Positions 1 to 9,141 of a DNA stretch of 64,000 nt are shown one piece after another. Origin of the DNA: an uncultured Bacteroidota bacterium. GTDB lineage: Bacteria; Bacteroidota; Bacteroidia; Flavobacteriales; Flavobacteriaceae. Numbering within the stretch: position 1 is the first letter of the stretch; every line of letters starts with the position of its first letter. A program made the position numbers and the translations under genes. Location: assembly GCA_902560045.1 (NCBI GenBank), contig CACEKJ010000002.1:26071-90070 (forward strand), in the 5' to 3' direction. A model generated the notes under the pieces. It worked only from the letters and a program-made list of their open reading frames with translations. It ran no database searches and was not told the DNA's origin.

Positions 1-521
1 GTGATTTTACCATCTGTTTGGTCCCATATTTCTGGACCTGTAGACTCATAATGAGCTCTTGGATTACTAGGATTATCGTATTGATTGACGTACCATGAAT
101 TTTTAATTTCATTTCCTAATCTTTTTGCAACAGAGTAATACGATCTTTCGTCTTCTGGCTCAACATTGGTTGGACAAACAATAACTTCAGCTCCAAAAGC
201 TTTCAAAACATTAATTTTTTCATCTGATTGCTTATCAGTAGTAACAAAAATACATTTGTAGCCTTTTGAAATTGCTGCAATAGCTAATCCCATTCCGGTA
301 TTTCCTGATGTTCCTTCAATAATAGTCCCACCAGGCTTAAGAAGACCTTTTTTTTCTGCATCAATAACCATTTTGAGACCAATTCTATCTTTTACAGAAT
401 TTCCTGGATTAAATGTTTCATATTTTGCATATACTTTACAAGGAAGATCTTTTGCTAATTTATTTATAGCAATCATTGGAGTATTTCCAATAGTTTCAAT
501 TATATTTTTATAGTACATCAT
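1..521 (-). CDS. PLP-dependent cysteine/cystathionine beta-synthase family enzyme (C-terminus beyond window)
   Basis: Only the first 173 codons are in the window; the rest runs off the left edge. The ATG at 519-521 opens a fold-type II PLP enzyme. Seen: GNTPM at residues 12-16, the PLP-lysine segment NPGNSVKDR (K44, Schiff base) and the phosphate-binding loop TSGNTG at 71-76. The family makes cysteine or cystathionine from an activated serine/homoserine substrate and a thiol in the cytoplasm. NPGNSVKDR is closer to the cystathionine beta-synthase (NPGGSVKDR) form than to CysK, but substrate choice cannot be settled from this fragment. It is transcribed leftwards; the 43-bp gap to the permease gene at 565, on the same strand, allows one transcript. 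Confidence 0.85.
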   Translation of the reverse strand, partial: MMYYKNIIETIGNTPMIAINKLAKDLPCKVYAKYETFNPGNSVKDRIGLKMVIDAEKKGLLKPGGTIIEGTSGNTGMGLAIAAISKGYKCIFVTTDKQSDEKINVLKAFGAEVIVCPTNVEPEDERSYYSVAKRLGNEIKNSWYVNQYDNPSNPRAHYESTGPEIWDQTDGKI

Positions 522-564
522 TTATGAATTGCAAATATAATCCAATGAATCAGAATTAAATCAA

Positions 565-1797
565 TTAATTAAATTTAATTGTATCCTTTGGATTAATTTT
601 TGAAACCAAGAAACTGGGTAATATTATTGCGCAAAAACAAACAAAAAGAATCAAAAGGTTCAAATATAAAAAATGAGAAAATTTAAAAAATATTGGAACT
701 GTATCTACATAATAAATTTTAGAGTCTAATGAAATTATTTTAAACTTTTGCTGAATAAAAATTAAAAACCCTCCAATAAAATTTCCAATAAGAATACCTC
801 TAAAAATTAAATACATTGAGGTATAAATAAAATATTTTCTAATAGATGAATTTTTTGCACCTAAGGCTTTTAAAATCCCAATCATATTTATTCTTTCAAG
901 TATCAGAACCAAGAGAACTGATATTATATTAATTGATGCTACTAAAGTCATAATGAAAAGTATAGCAACAATATTTTTATCAAATAATTTTATCCATTCA
1001 AAAATTGAATAATATTTTTCCTTCGAACTTACAACATCATAATCAGAGGGCGAATTTAAATACACCATGTCTGAAACCAAGTCCAAATCAGAATGATTTT
1101 TTAAATGAATTTCAATTGAACTTATTTCGTTTTTATCCCATTTATTAATTCTTTGAATATGTCTATAATCCCCAAATATGTACTTCGAATCTAATTCTTC
1201 AAAACCAGAATTATAAATACCTGAAATTTTAAATCCAGTGACTGAGGGCATATCATCTTGATTTTTTGATGATAACATTTGGAAATTATCCCCAACATTT
1301 AATCTTAACTTATCTGATAAAATTTGTGAAACAACTACATTATTTGTGACTTCATCGGCTTTTAAAATTAATTCTCCATCAGTGATAAATCTTGCTATTT
1401 CAGAGAAATTATATTCAGCTGAGATTCCTTTAAAATATCCTCCTTCAAATTCATTTGGAGTTCTAAAAATCCCAAATTTTGTAATAATTTTTTCAACTCT
1501 AGAAATTTCAGGAATATTGTCAAGCCAATTTAAAAATTCCTGATCTGGAACGATTGGATTAATTGAATTCTCATTTGATATATTCCTGAAACTACTAATA
1601 TTTATATGCCCTTCGATTGAAGAAATTTTATCTTTAATTACTTTTTGCATTCCAAGAGCAACGGCAACCGAAACCATCATAACTAGAACACTTATTGAAA
1701 TTGCAAGCACTCCAATTTTTATTATTGGTGCTGAAATACTATTTTTATATGGTTTAGCATCAATAATTTTTTTTGTCAAAAAATGTTCAAAATTCAA
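565..1797 (-). CDS. FtsX/LolC-LolE-type ABC transporter permease
   Basis: A 410-residue inner-membrane protein with the layout of lipoprotein-releasing permeases. There is a short cytoplasmic N-terminus (starting NFEHFLTKKI), TM1 at about 25-50, a large periplasmic MacB_PCD-like domain (about 50-265), then three C-terminal TM helices at roughly 275-300, 325-350 and 370-400 (FtsX domain). The family works with an ATPase to extract lipoproteins or drive periplasmic work. No partner ATPase is adjacent on this strand; the nearest, at 3003, is on the other strand. The start is a TTG (1795-1797). It is supported because the following residues match how the family begins and the first ATG-encoded Met lies inside TM1. 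The start overlaps head-to-head with the divergent gene at 1783 by 15 bp. Confidence 0.85.
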   Translation of the reverse strand: MNFEHFLTKKIIDAKPYKNSISAPIIKIGVLAISISVLVMMVSVAVALGMQKVIKDKISSIEGHINISSFRNISNENSINPIVPDQEFLNWLDNIPEISRVEKIITKFGIFRTPNEFEGGYFKGISAEYNFSEIARFITDGELILKADEVTNNVVVSQILSDKLRLNVGDNFQMLSSKNQDDMPSVTGFKISGIYNSGFEELDSKYIFGDYRHIQRINKWDKNEISSIEIHLKNHSDLDLVSDMVYLNSPSDYDVVSSKEKYYSIFEWIKLFDKNIVAILFIMTLVASINIISVLLVLILERINMIGILKALGAKNSSIRKYFIYTSMYLIFRGILIGNFIGGFLIFIQQKFKIISLDSKIYYVDTVPIFFKFSHFLYLNLLILFVCFCAIILPSFLVSKINPKDTIKFN

Positions 1798-3003
1798 AAC
1801 TTAATTCTTTTATTATTAATCGTTATTGGATCCGTATATTATGTTATTGCTGATAACAAAATTAACGAACTTAAATCTAATGTTATTGTTGGGGCCAGCC
1901 AAATATCTGATTATGAAAATCTTATTAAAAATAAAAGAATTGGGGTTATTGCAAACCACACATCTGTAATTTTTAAAGAGAATGATTCATACACCCACTT
2001 AATAGACTCTTTGTTAAGCTTAGATTTTAATATAAAGAAAATATTTGCGCCAGAACATGGGTTCAGAGGGACTAAACCCAATGGAGCAAATGTAGACGAT
2101 GAGATAGACTTAAGGACAGGTTTAAAGATTATATCTCTTCATGGAAAAAATAGGAATTATGGGGAAATAGATGACAATGATGTTAGAGATATTGATGTTT
2201 TAATATTTGATATCCAGGATGTTGGAGTTAGGTTTTATACACATATTTCTGTATTACATTATGTTATGGAAACTTCTGCTAGAAATAATATTCCATTAAT
2301 TGTTCTTGACAGACCTAATCCTAACGGGCATTATGTTGATGGACCTGTTTTAAATTTAGATAATAAGAGTTTCGTTGGAATGCATGAAGTTCCCATAGTC
2401 TATGGCTTAACTATCGGAGAATACGCAAATATGATAAATCAAGAAGAGTGGTTGACCAATGGTATTAAATCTCAACTTTATGTGGTTAAACTAAAAAACT
2501 ATGACAGAAATAAGGTTTATGAACTCCCAATTAAACCATCCCCAAACTTACCTAATAAATCATCGGTAAACCTGTATCCATCTCTTTGTTTGTTTGAGGG
2601 AACAAATATTAGTGCGGGAAGAGGAACTAATATGCAATTTCAAATTTATGGGAGTCCATTTTTAAATAAAAAATTTAATGAATTTAAGTTTACCCCCAAA
2701 AAAAATTTAGGTTCAAAATATCCAAAGCATGAAAATATCTTATGTTATGGTAAAAATTTAGCCGAAACCAAAAAGCTTGAAAAGATAAATTTAAAATATG
2801 TCATTGATGCTTTTAATGAAAGTACTAAAAAGGGTGAATTTTTTAATTCTTATTTTGTCAAACTTGCTGGGGTAAAGGAGTTAAAAAAGCAAATTATTAA
2901 TGGCATTCCAGAGAATGAAATCAGAAAAAGTTGGAAAAAAGATTTAGATAAATTTAAATTAATGAGAAAGAAGTATTTAATTTATCATAACAAAAATGAC
3001 TAA
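1783..3003 (+). CDS. namZ: NamZ-like exo-beta-N-acetylmuramidase (DUF1343)
   Basis: A 406-residue protein with an N-terminal hydrophobic signal or anchor (residues 5-23) followed by a DUF1343 domain. Typical blocks are visible: GVIANHTSV, APEHGFRG, LHGKN, LIFDIQDVGVRFYTH, LDRPNPNG and FEGTNISAGRGT. DUF1343 members characterised as NamZ remove MurNAc from the non-reducing end of peptidoglycan fragments, so a role in periplasmic wall recycling is inferred. Its stop overlaps the start of the FtsE-like gene (TAATG at 3001-3005), suggesting translational coupling of a wall hydrolase with an FtsE-type ATPase. Its start overlaps the divergent permease gene. The function is known only by family membership. 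Confidence 0.85.
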   Translation: MFKIQNLILLLLIVIGSVYYVIADNKINELKSNVIVGASQISDYENLIKNKRIGVIANHTSVIFKENDSYTHLIDSLLSLDFNIKKIFAPEHGFRGTKPNGANVDDEIDLRTGLKIISLHGKNRNYGEIDDNDVRDIDVLIFDIQDVGVRFYTHISVLHYVMETSARNNIPLIVLDRPNPNGHYVDGPVLNLDNKSFVGMHEVPIVYGLTIGEYANMINQEEWLTNGIKSQLYVVKLKNYDRNKVYELPIKPSPNLPNKSSVNLYPSLCLFEGTNISAGRGTNMQFQIYGSPFLNKKFNEFKFTPKKNLGSKYPKHENILCYGKNLAETKKLEKINLKYVIDAFNESTKKGEFFNSYFVKLAGVKELKKQIINGIPENEIRKSWKKDLDKFKLMRKKYLIYHNKND

Positions 3004-3707
3004 TGGATAATCTAATTGTAGAATATAAAAATGCAGAAATAAAATTAGAATCTGAATTGAAAATAAAGAATCTTAATTTAAAAATAAATAAAGGTGAATT
3101 TGTGTTTCTTATAGGCAAAACTGGGTCCGGCAAATCTAGCATATTAAAATCTATGTATTCTGAAAAAAAAATAATTAGCGGAGAAGCTGTTATTTCAAAA
3201 ACTAATCTTTCTTTGATCAAAAACAAAAATATTCCTGAACTAAGAAGAAAAATTGGTATTATCTTTCAAGACTTTCAATTATTAAAAGACAGAAATGTAT
3301 ACGATAATTTAGATTTTGTTTTAAAAGCAACTGGTTGGAAAAACAAGAATGAGAGAAAAGAAAAAATTGAATTATGTCTGAATAAAGTTCATATAATAGA
3401 TCATGCAAATAAATTTCCAAGCCAACTTTCAGGTGGAGAAAAACAAAAGGTTGCCATAGCAAGATCCCTTTTAAATGATCCAAAAATTGTTATAGCTGAT
3501 GAGCCTACAGGAAATTTAGACCCAAAGAGCAGTATAGAAATTATGGAGGTATTAAGGGAAATAAACGAGAATGGAAATACCATTTTAATGGCTACTCATG
3601 ATTTTAGTTTATTGAAAAAATACAATGGAAGAATTTTACGATGTAGAAATGGATTAGTAGATGAGATAGAAACAAAAGATCTTGAAATTGAAAAAATATA
3701 CTCATGA
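3003..3707 (+). CDS. ftsE: FtsE-like ABC transporter ATP-binding protein
   Basis: A 234-residue ABC ATPase of the FtsE/LolD/MacB group. Seen: Walker A GKTGSGKSS near 38-46, a Q-loop in IIFQDFQLLKD, signature LSGGEKQKVAIA, Walker B VIADEPTGNLD and the H-loop MATHD. FtsE pairs with FtsX to control peptidoglycan hydrolases at the septum. Here no ftsX follows. The gene sits between a NamZ-like muramidase (TAATG overlap) and a glycosyltransferase (4-bp ATGA overlap at 3704). In Bacteroidetes ftsE and ftsX are often apart, and the FtsX-family permease at 565-1797 on the opposite strand is the nearest candidate partner. Assignment to FtsE rather than LolD is by similarity and context. Confidence 0.8.
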   Translation: MDNLIVEYKNAEIKLESELKIKNLNLKINKGEFVFLIGKTGSGKSSILKSMYSEKKIISGEAVISKTNLSLIKNKNIPELRRKIGIIFQDFQLLKDRNVYDNLDFVLKATGWKNKNERKEKIELCLNKVHIIDHANKFPSQLSGGEKQKVAIARSLLNDPKIVIADEPTGNLDPKSSIEIMEVLREINENGNTILMATHDFSLLKKYNGRILRCRNGLVDEIETKDLEIEKIYS

Positions 3708-4585
3708 TATCCATTTTAATTCCATGTTATGATTATGATGCCTATCCAATCGTAAGTAAAATTGAAAAACAGGCATTAATTTTAAATATTGATTTTGAAA
3801 TAATATGTATTGACGACGGATCATTCTCATCCAAAAACGAGCATAATCAAAAAATAAATTTACTCACTAATTGTAAATTCATTGAAACAAAGAAAAATAT
3901 CGGGAGGGTTAAGAATAGAGTTTTACTTGCTGAGAGTGCCCAATACGATTGGATAATTTTTATTGATGTTGACACTACTCCATCTGATTACTTTTTAAGG
4001 AGGTATATTGAATTAACAGACAAAAATTCGATTGTTTTTGGAGGATGTTTTTTCGATAAACCAAAGGGCAGTGAAAATAATTTTTTAAGATATGAATTTG
4101 GTAAAAACAGAGAAGCTAAAAAGTCTCTAATAAGAAATAAATCCCCATACAAATTTATGTCATCAAGAAATTTTATGGTTAAAAGAGAGCTAATTTTAAG
4201 TATTTTTTCAGAGATAACTAATTCCTCATATGGAAATGATTATATGCTTGGCTCGATATTGAAAGAGAAAAAAATAAATGTAGTTCACGTTGATAACGAA
4301 GTCTCTGTAAATGAAATTGAAGAAAATAAAATATTTATTGAAAAAACTAAAAAAGCGTTAGATAATCTCTACAAAAATTATAGAGAGAATAAAATTAAAA
4401 CTCACGATATTTCAATTTTAAGTGCATTTATTTTTCTGGAAAAATTTCTTTTAAAAAAATTATTTTTAAAGTTTTCAGCACTATTTAGAAATTCGATCAA
4501 TAATAGTTTAAATAGTCAAATACCAAGTTTATTTTTATTTGATATTTTCAGATTGGACTATTTGTGTAGCATTAAAGATTCTTAA
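3704..4585 (+). CDS. family 2 glycosyltransferase
   Basis: A 293-residue GT-A fold glycosyltransferase. The N-terminus ISILIPCYDYDAYPIV, the IICIDDGS block and the metal-binding IFIDVDTTP (DxD at about 88-90) are typical of GT2. No transmembrane segment is obvious, so it probably acts at the inner face of the membrane, transferring a sugar from a nucleotide donor to a glycan intermediate. It starts within the stop of the ftsE-like gene (ATGA, 3704-3707), so it is likely cotranslated. It converges on the FdtA-like gene with a 14-bp tail overlap (4572-4585). Donor and acceptor cannot be told from sequence. Confidence 0.85.
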   Translation: MISILIPCYDYDAYPIVSKIEKQALILNIDFEIICIDDGSFSSKNEHNQKINLLTNCKFIETKKNIGRVKNRVLLAESAQYDWIIFIDVDTTPSDYFLRRYIELTDKNSIVFGGCFFDKPKGSENNFLRYEFGKNREAKKSLIRNKSPYKFMSSRNFMVKRELILSIFSEITNSSYGNDYMLGSILKEKKINVVHVDNEVSVNEIEENKIFIEKTKKALDNLYKNYRENKIKTHDISILSAFIFLEKFLLKKLFLKFSALFRNSINNSLNSQIPSLFLFDIFRLDYLCSIKDS

Positions 4586-4985
4586 ATTTTTTGAATTCAT
4601 TATAATCTCTAAAATAATCTTCCTCGTCAAAATAGTCTGAGGCTAATACAGCACATACGGCTCCTGATGAAAAATTATCCATCTCCCTCCAAATACCTTT
4701 AGGGATCAATAGACCTTTGTGAGGTTTGTTGAGCATGATTTTGGTTTTGTTGGTTCCGTCATCAACCAAAACCTCGAAACTTCCACTCAATGGAATCATA
4801 AATTGAATTAGGTTTTTATGGGCATGACCTCCTCTATAGGCATCACTTGGAACATCATATAAATAATAAACTCTTTTGATATCAAAAGGAATTATATTTT
4901 TCTCAACAACTGAAAGCTTACCTCTTCCTTTGGGATCAATAATTTTAGGAATATCTATAATTTTTACATCTTTAATCGTATTCAT
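4572..4985 (-). CDS. FdtA/WxcM-like dTDP-sugar 3,4-ketoisomerase
   Basis: A 137-residue single-domain cupin of the WxcM C-terminal/FdtA/QdtA family. The hallmark YRGGHAHKN (residues about 50-58) supplies the active-site histidines, and the C-terminal block SDYFDEEDYFRDYNEF is typical. Family members isomerise dTDP-4-keto-6-deoxyglucose to the 3-keto sugar on the route to dTDP-Fuc3NAc or Qui3NAc. This gives a cytoplasmic sugar-nucleotide step for the surrounding glycan locus. The partner aminotransferase and acyltransferase are not in this window. It lies downstream of a GT2 gene with a 4-bp overlap (4982-4985), so the two are probably one operon. Confidence 0.85.
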   Translation of the reverse strand: MNTIKDVKIIDIPKIIDPKGRGKLSVVEKNIIPFDIKRVYYLYDVPSDAYRGGHAHKNLIQFMIPLSGSFEVLVDDGTNKTKIMLNKPHKGLLIPKGIWREMDNFSSGAVCAVLASDYFDEEDYFRDYNEFKKFKNL

Positions 4986-5803
4986 TTTAATGATTTAAAT
5001 TTTTTAATTCCTTTGAGTCCAACCATAAACTTCGATATAATTTCATTAAAATATATCATGTTGTTTCTCTTTAACAAAAAGATATGATGTATAAGCTTTA
5101 CATAAGATACATAACCGTAAAACTTATAAAAAATTGCTGCCCTAGCAAAAATATTTTTATCAATACCAGCATCTTGGCCTGAGCTTTCTGTAGGATGAGT
5201 TAAAATAATTTTAGGACAAGATGTTATTCTTAGTTTCTTTTCAAGAATATTTCTTAAAAAAATGTATTCGTCAGCTGTTTGAAATATAGCGCCAAGTCCA
5301 AATAAAGGGTCAAATTTAATATTATTAGCAACAATCTTTTCCCTTTTAAATGCTATTAAAAATGAATTTATATAAGAAATGGATTTGTAATTATGGATAA
5401 TTAGTGAAGGATAGTCTTTGAAAAGAGAGCCATTGTCATTTTTTGCATAATAAGTAATAACATCTGAGTCATTTTGATCGAACGAATTAATAATGATTTC
5501 ATAGAAGTCTTTTTCATAAATAACATCATCGTCACATAATAAGCATATAGCACCGCTTGATTTTGAAATTGCAAAATTTCTACTGTTAGATAAGCCATTT
5601 GCCTGAATGTTGTAATATTTTATATCAAATTTTTCAGAAATAGTACTTAAATCTTTTTCAGATTCAGATTGATCAACAACTATAATGGAATAATCCATTG
5701 GGTTGCAGTTCTTAAACATTTTATCTAAAAATGACAAGTCCTTTTTCCCTTTTGTAGAAATTAAGATCTGTAAATTCTTTGATTTTTTTAATACTTGTGT
5801 CAT
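4982..5803 (-). CDS. family 2 glycosyltransferase
   Basis: A 273-residue GT2-type protein. The N-terminal nucleotide-binding region contains YSIIVVDQSESE, a GLSNSRNFAISKSSG motif and AICLLCDDDVIYE, whose DDD triad is the metal/donor site. The C-terminus has basic and hydrophobic stretches but no clear membrane anchor. It most likely adds a sugar to a surface polysaccharide. It is first in a two-gene leftward unit with the FdtA-like ketoisomerase and diverges from the glycosyltransferase at 5840 over a 36-bp gap, so that gap must hold both 5' regions. Confidence 0.8.
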   Translation of the reverse strand: MTQVLKKSKNLQILISTKGKKDLSFLDKMFKNCNPMDYSIIVVDQSESEKDLSTISEKFDIKYYNIQANGLSNSRNFAISKSSGAICLLCDDDVIYEKDFYEIIINSFDQNDSDVITYYAKNDNGSLFKDYPSLIIHNYKSISYINSFLIAFKREKIVANNIKFDPLFGLGAIFQTADEYIFLRNILEKKLRITSCPKIILTHPTESSGQDAGIDKNIFARAAIFYKFYGYVSYVKLIHHIFLLKRNNMIYFNEIISKFMVGLKGIKKFKSLK

Positions 5804-5839
5804 TAAAAAATTATATTTGACAGTACTGAGAACAATATA

Positions 5840-6979
5840 ATGAAAATCTTACTTATTGGAGAATATAGCAATCTTCATAATTCTTTAAAAAAAGGATTGT
5901 TAAATCTGGGTCACGAAGTTATTCTGCTTGGAAGTGGAGATGGTTTTAAAAAATATGATGTAGATATTTTAATAAAGTCAACGATTTTTGAAAACAAATA
6001 TTTAAAGATTATAGCTAAAATCATAGACAAGATTTTTAAGTTTAGTTTAAACGAATTAGAGATCTATTTTAAATCCAAAAAAATAATAATAAAATTAGCT
6101 GATTTTGATATTGTACAGCTCATAAACGAAAGGCCATTTAATACATCAGCAAATTTAGAAATTAGCCTTCTAAAACATGTTTTTAAAAATAATAAGAAGG
6201 TTTTCTTATTAGCCTGTGGTGTGGATCATAAAAGTATAAGTTATGCGAATGATAAAAAATTTAAATACTCCATACTAACCCCTTATTTTGAAAATAATTC
6301 TTTAAAAAAAGAATACCGACACATATTAAAATATCTGGATTCAGATCACAGCAAACTAAGTAATTATATTGAACAAAATATTCAAGGAATCATTTCTTCA
6401 GACTTAGATTATCATATTCCTTACGTCAATTCCAAAAAATATCTTGGAATGATACCTAATCCTATTGATATTGATACATTAAATGAAGATGGTAAATCTT
6501 TCAACCAAAAAATTGTGATACTACACGCAATTAACTCAAAGAATAAATTAAAGAAAGGGAATAAATTTTTTAAAAAGTCATTATCAATTATTGAAGGTAA
6601 GTATTCGAATAAAGTTGAAATAACAAGAACAACTGACCAGGCTTACTCAGAGCATATAAAAAATGTAAAAAATTGCGATATCCTTTTGGATCAAGTATAT
6701 GCATACGACCAGGGTTATAATGCACTAGAAGCAATGGCGATGGGTAAAGTAGTATTGACTGGTGCTGAAAAAGAATGGAGAGAACATTATAATATTGTAG
6801 AAGATTATGCCGTTATTAATGCAATGCCTGATGTTTCATATTTGGTTGAAAAATTATCTTGGTTAATTGAAAACCCAGAAAAGATAAAAATGATCTCTAA
6901 AAATGCAAGAGAATTTATTTTAAAGTATCACGACTATAATGTTATCACTAAAAAATATTTGAAGGCTTGGGAGAATTAA
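5840..6979 (+). CDS. glycosyltransferase (GT4/GT-B-like)
   Basis: A 379-residue protein with a GT-B look. The N-terminus MKILLIGEYSNLH is a Rossmann start, and the C-terminal donor-binding region contains YNALEAMAMGKVVLTG with the Glu typical of GT4 enzymes, then a helical tail. No membrane segments are seen. The inferred role is assembly of the surface glycan. It heads a rightward run (glycosyltransferase, sulfotransferase, flippase). Its 3' end overlaps the sulfotransferase reading frame by up to 13 bp, pointing to coupled translation. Confidence 0.75.
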   Translation: MKILLIGEYSNLHNSLKKGLLNLGHEVILLGSGDGFKKYDVDILIKSTIFENKYLKIIAKIIDKIFKFSLNELEIYFKSKKIIIKLADFDIVQLINERPFNTSANLEISLLKHVFKNNKKVFLLACGVDHKSISYANDKKFKYSILTPYFENNSLKKEYRHILKYLDSDHSKLSNYIEQNIQGIISSDLDYHIPYVNSKKYLGMIPNPIDIDTLNEDGKSFNQKIVILHAINSKNKLKKGNKFFKKSLSIIEGKYSNKVEITRTTDQAYSEHIKNVKNCDILLDQVYAYDQGYNALEAMAMGKVVLTGAEKEWREHYNIVEDYAVINAMPDVSYLVEKLSWLIENPEKIKMISKNAREFILKYHDYNVITKKYLKAWEN

Positions 6980-7881
6980 TTGAACATTTAAAGCCTAATT
7001 TTTTTATTCCAGGAGCGGCAAAATCTGGAACAACTACTCTGCATGATATGCTTAATACCCATCCTGAAATATCTATGTCATCTGTCAAGGAACCTGGTTA
7101 TTGGAAAAATAAAAATTTTAAGGAATTTGGAAACACTGAGATGCACAATTATCAAAATTTATTCGATAATACAAAAAAATTTAAAGGTGAATCTAGTACA
7201 GCGTACATGTACTATGATAGCTTTATAAATAATGTGAAAAATAATTACAAAGAACCTCCAAAGTTTATCTTTATTTTAAGAAATCCTATTGATAGATATT
7301 TTTCTCATGTAAACTGGTTGAAGGGTTTAGGTTTAGAAAAAAATAACCTTGATGAAATAATTAATAATGGGGCAGAATTTAATTTTGAAGAATACGACGA
7401 TTATCCGAAATATTATTATGAGTTTGGCCTATATAACAGATGGATAAATAGATTTTTAGATAATTTTGGAAAGGATAATATTAAAATAATAACCTTCGAA
7501 GAATTATTAAAAAATAAACTATCTACTTTGAACGAATGTTTTGATTTTATTGGAGTTAGTCAAATAAATGAAATTAAAGAAATTGCGTCTAATAAAACAA
7601 GAAAAATAGTTTTTCCAAGTGCATATCATTTTATCAGAAAATCTTCTTCCGGAAAAATGAAATATACCGAATATGTTAAATATTTATTGCCAAAAAAAAG
7701 CAGGTCAGATATAAAATATATTATGAAATTTATAATTGAAAAATGGTTCAAGAAAGAGTTAAAATTTAAAAAGCTAGATGACCATACTCGAGAATATTTA
7801 AGAAGTATCTATTATAAAGATGTCAACGATCTAAAATGTAGTTTAAATTATAACTTTTCTGAGTGGGAAGATTTTAATTAA
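6967..7881 (+). CDS. PAPS-dependent sulfotransferase
   Basis: About 304 residues. The 5'-phosphosulfate loop PGAAKSGTTTLHDML lies 14 residues in, and the 3'-phosphate-binding segment FIFILRNPIDRYFSH sits around residue 100. Such enzymes move sulfate from PAPS to hydroxyls; position between a glycosyltransferase and a flippase suggests sulfation of a surface polysaccharide, common in marine bacteria. No ATG lies upstream of the PAPS loop. The start must be the TTG at 6967 (overlapping the previous gene) or a non-standard ATT at 6979 that would overlap the TAA stop. The exact N-terminus is uncertain. Confidence 0.85.
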   Translation: MGELIEHLKPNFFIPGAAKSGTTTLHDMLNTHPEISMSSVKEPGYWKNKNFKEFGNTEMHNYQNLFDNTKKFKGESSTAYMYYDSFINNVKNNYKEPPKFIFILRNPIDRYFSHVNWLKGLGLEKNNLDEIINNGAEFNFEEYDDYPKYYYEFGLYNRWINRFLDNFGKDNIKIITFEELLKNKLSTLNECFDFIGVSQINEIKEIASNKTRKIVFPSAYHFIRKSSSGKMKYTEYVKYLLPKKSRSDIKYIMKFIIEKWFKKELKFKKLDDHTREYLRSIYYKDVNDLKCSLNYNFSEWEDFN

Positions 7882-7892
7882 TAATAAAAAAA

Positions 7893-9140
7893 ATGAATTT
7901 TATTAAAACATCGTTTTTATCAGGGTTAAGTACTGCAATAAGTCTTATTGCAAGGCTTATCTCAACGAAAATTGTAGCCGTTTATCTTGGTACAAATGGG
8001 ATGTTTCTTATGGGTCAATTAAAAGATTTTCTAAGGTTAGGTAATACAATAAGTTCATTTGGGATTGAAAATGGAATAATTAAATATACTTCAGAATTTG
8101 AAAAACAGGAAATTGAATTAAAGGGTATTGTTGGCACAAGTTTTAAAATTAACTTTTTTAGTGCTTTAATTGTTTCGGGACTAATTTTAGTTTTTAAAGA
8201 AAAAGTTTCGGATTTTCTTCAAATAAACTTCAATCAAAACTTTTATTTTTTAATCCTCATATGTTCAGTAATATCTGCGTCTATACATACATGTTTTCTG
8301 TCGATTTATAATGGATTAAAAAAAATTGAGCTTTATGTTCTAATAAATATATTTTCAAATATTTTATCAGCAATAGTGATAATTCTTCTTGTTTTAGAGA
8401 TGGAGATAATTGGTGCATTCTATGCCCTAGCATTAAATCAGATTTTATCTCTTTTAATTAATGTTATGTTTTACATCTACTATAGACCTTTTAAAATCAA
8501 GTGGATATTAGAATCTTTTATTACAGAAAATTTAAAAAAATTATCGAAATTTTCTGTTATGGCAATAGCAGGACCAACATGTTTAATTATATCTACTTTT
8601 ATTATTCGCGACCATATATATAATGAGTTTGGATCTGATTATGCCGGGTCGTGGGAAGCAATGTGGAGGATTTCGGCAATTTATTTACTCTTCTTAATAA
8701 CAACATTTAAATTTTATCTGATCCCAACTTTTTCAAAGGTTAACGATGAAAAACTTAAACAGGAAGTGTTTAAGATCTGGAAAGTTACGATTCCGATTAT
8801 AATTATAATAACAATAGGCGTATACTTAACTAAAAATATAATTATTGACATTTTACTTTCAAAAGAATTTGTTTTAATTAATGCAATAATATTTTTTCAC
8901 CTACTTGGGGATGTGATTAAAATTAATTGTTGGGTTCTAGGAAATATTATGATTTCAAAAGCAGACACAAAGAGCTTTGTTTTCTTTCAAATTGAATGGT
9001 CTGCTATATTTATAATATTAAGTTATCTGTTTATTGATATGTATGGCTTTGTTGGGGTTTCAATTTCCTATTTTATAACATACATAATTCACTTTACGCT
9101 CTTAAATCTATACTACAGAAAATTACTTTGGCTTAAATAA
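7893..9140 (+). CDS. Wzx-type polysaccharide flippase (O-antigen translocase)
   Basis: A 415-residue polytopic membrane protein, with hydrophobic helices throughout, of the MATE/MOP polysaccharide transporter superfamily. The N-terminal block with RLISTKIVAVYLGTNGM and a Gly-rich region matches O-antigen translocases. These move lipid-linked repeat units from the inner to the outer face of the inner membrane. Preceded at 11 bp by the sulfotransferase, it supports reading this locus as Wzx/Wzy-like export of a sulfated glycan; no Wzy polymerase was recognised in the window. It converges almost directly on the FemAB-like gene (1-bp gap). Confidence 0.85.
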   Translation: MNFIKTSFLSGLSTAISLIARLISTKIVAVYLGTNGMFLMGQLKDFLRLGNTISSFGIENGIIKYTSEFEKQEIELKGIVGTSFKINFFSALIVSGLILVFKEKVSDFLQINFNQNFYFLILICSVISASIHTCFLSIYNGLKKIELYVLINIFSNILSAIVIILLVLEMEIIGAFYALALNQILSLLINVMFYIYYRPFKIKWILESFITENLKKLSKFSVMAIAGPTCLIISTFIIRDHIYNEFGSDYAGSWEAMWRISAIYLLFLITTFKFYLIPTFSKVNDEKLKQEVFKIWKVTIPIIIIITIGVYLTKNIIIDILLSKEFVLINAIIFFHLLGDVIKINCWVLGNIMISKADTKSFVFFQIEWSAIFIILSYLFIDMYGFVGVSISYFITYIIHFTLLNLYYRKLLWLK

Positions 9141-9141
9141 G

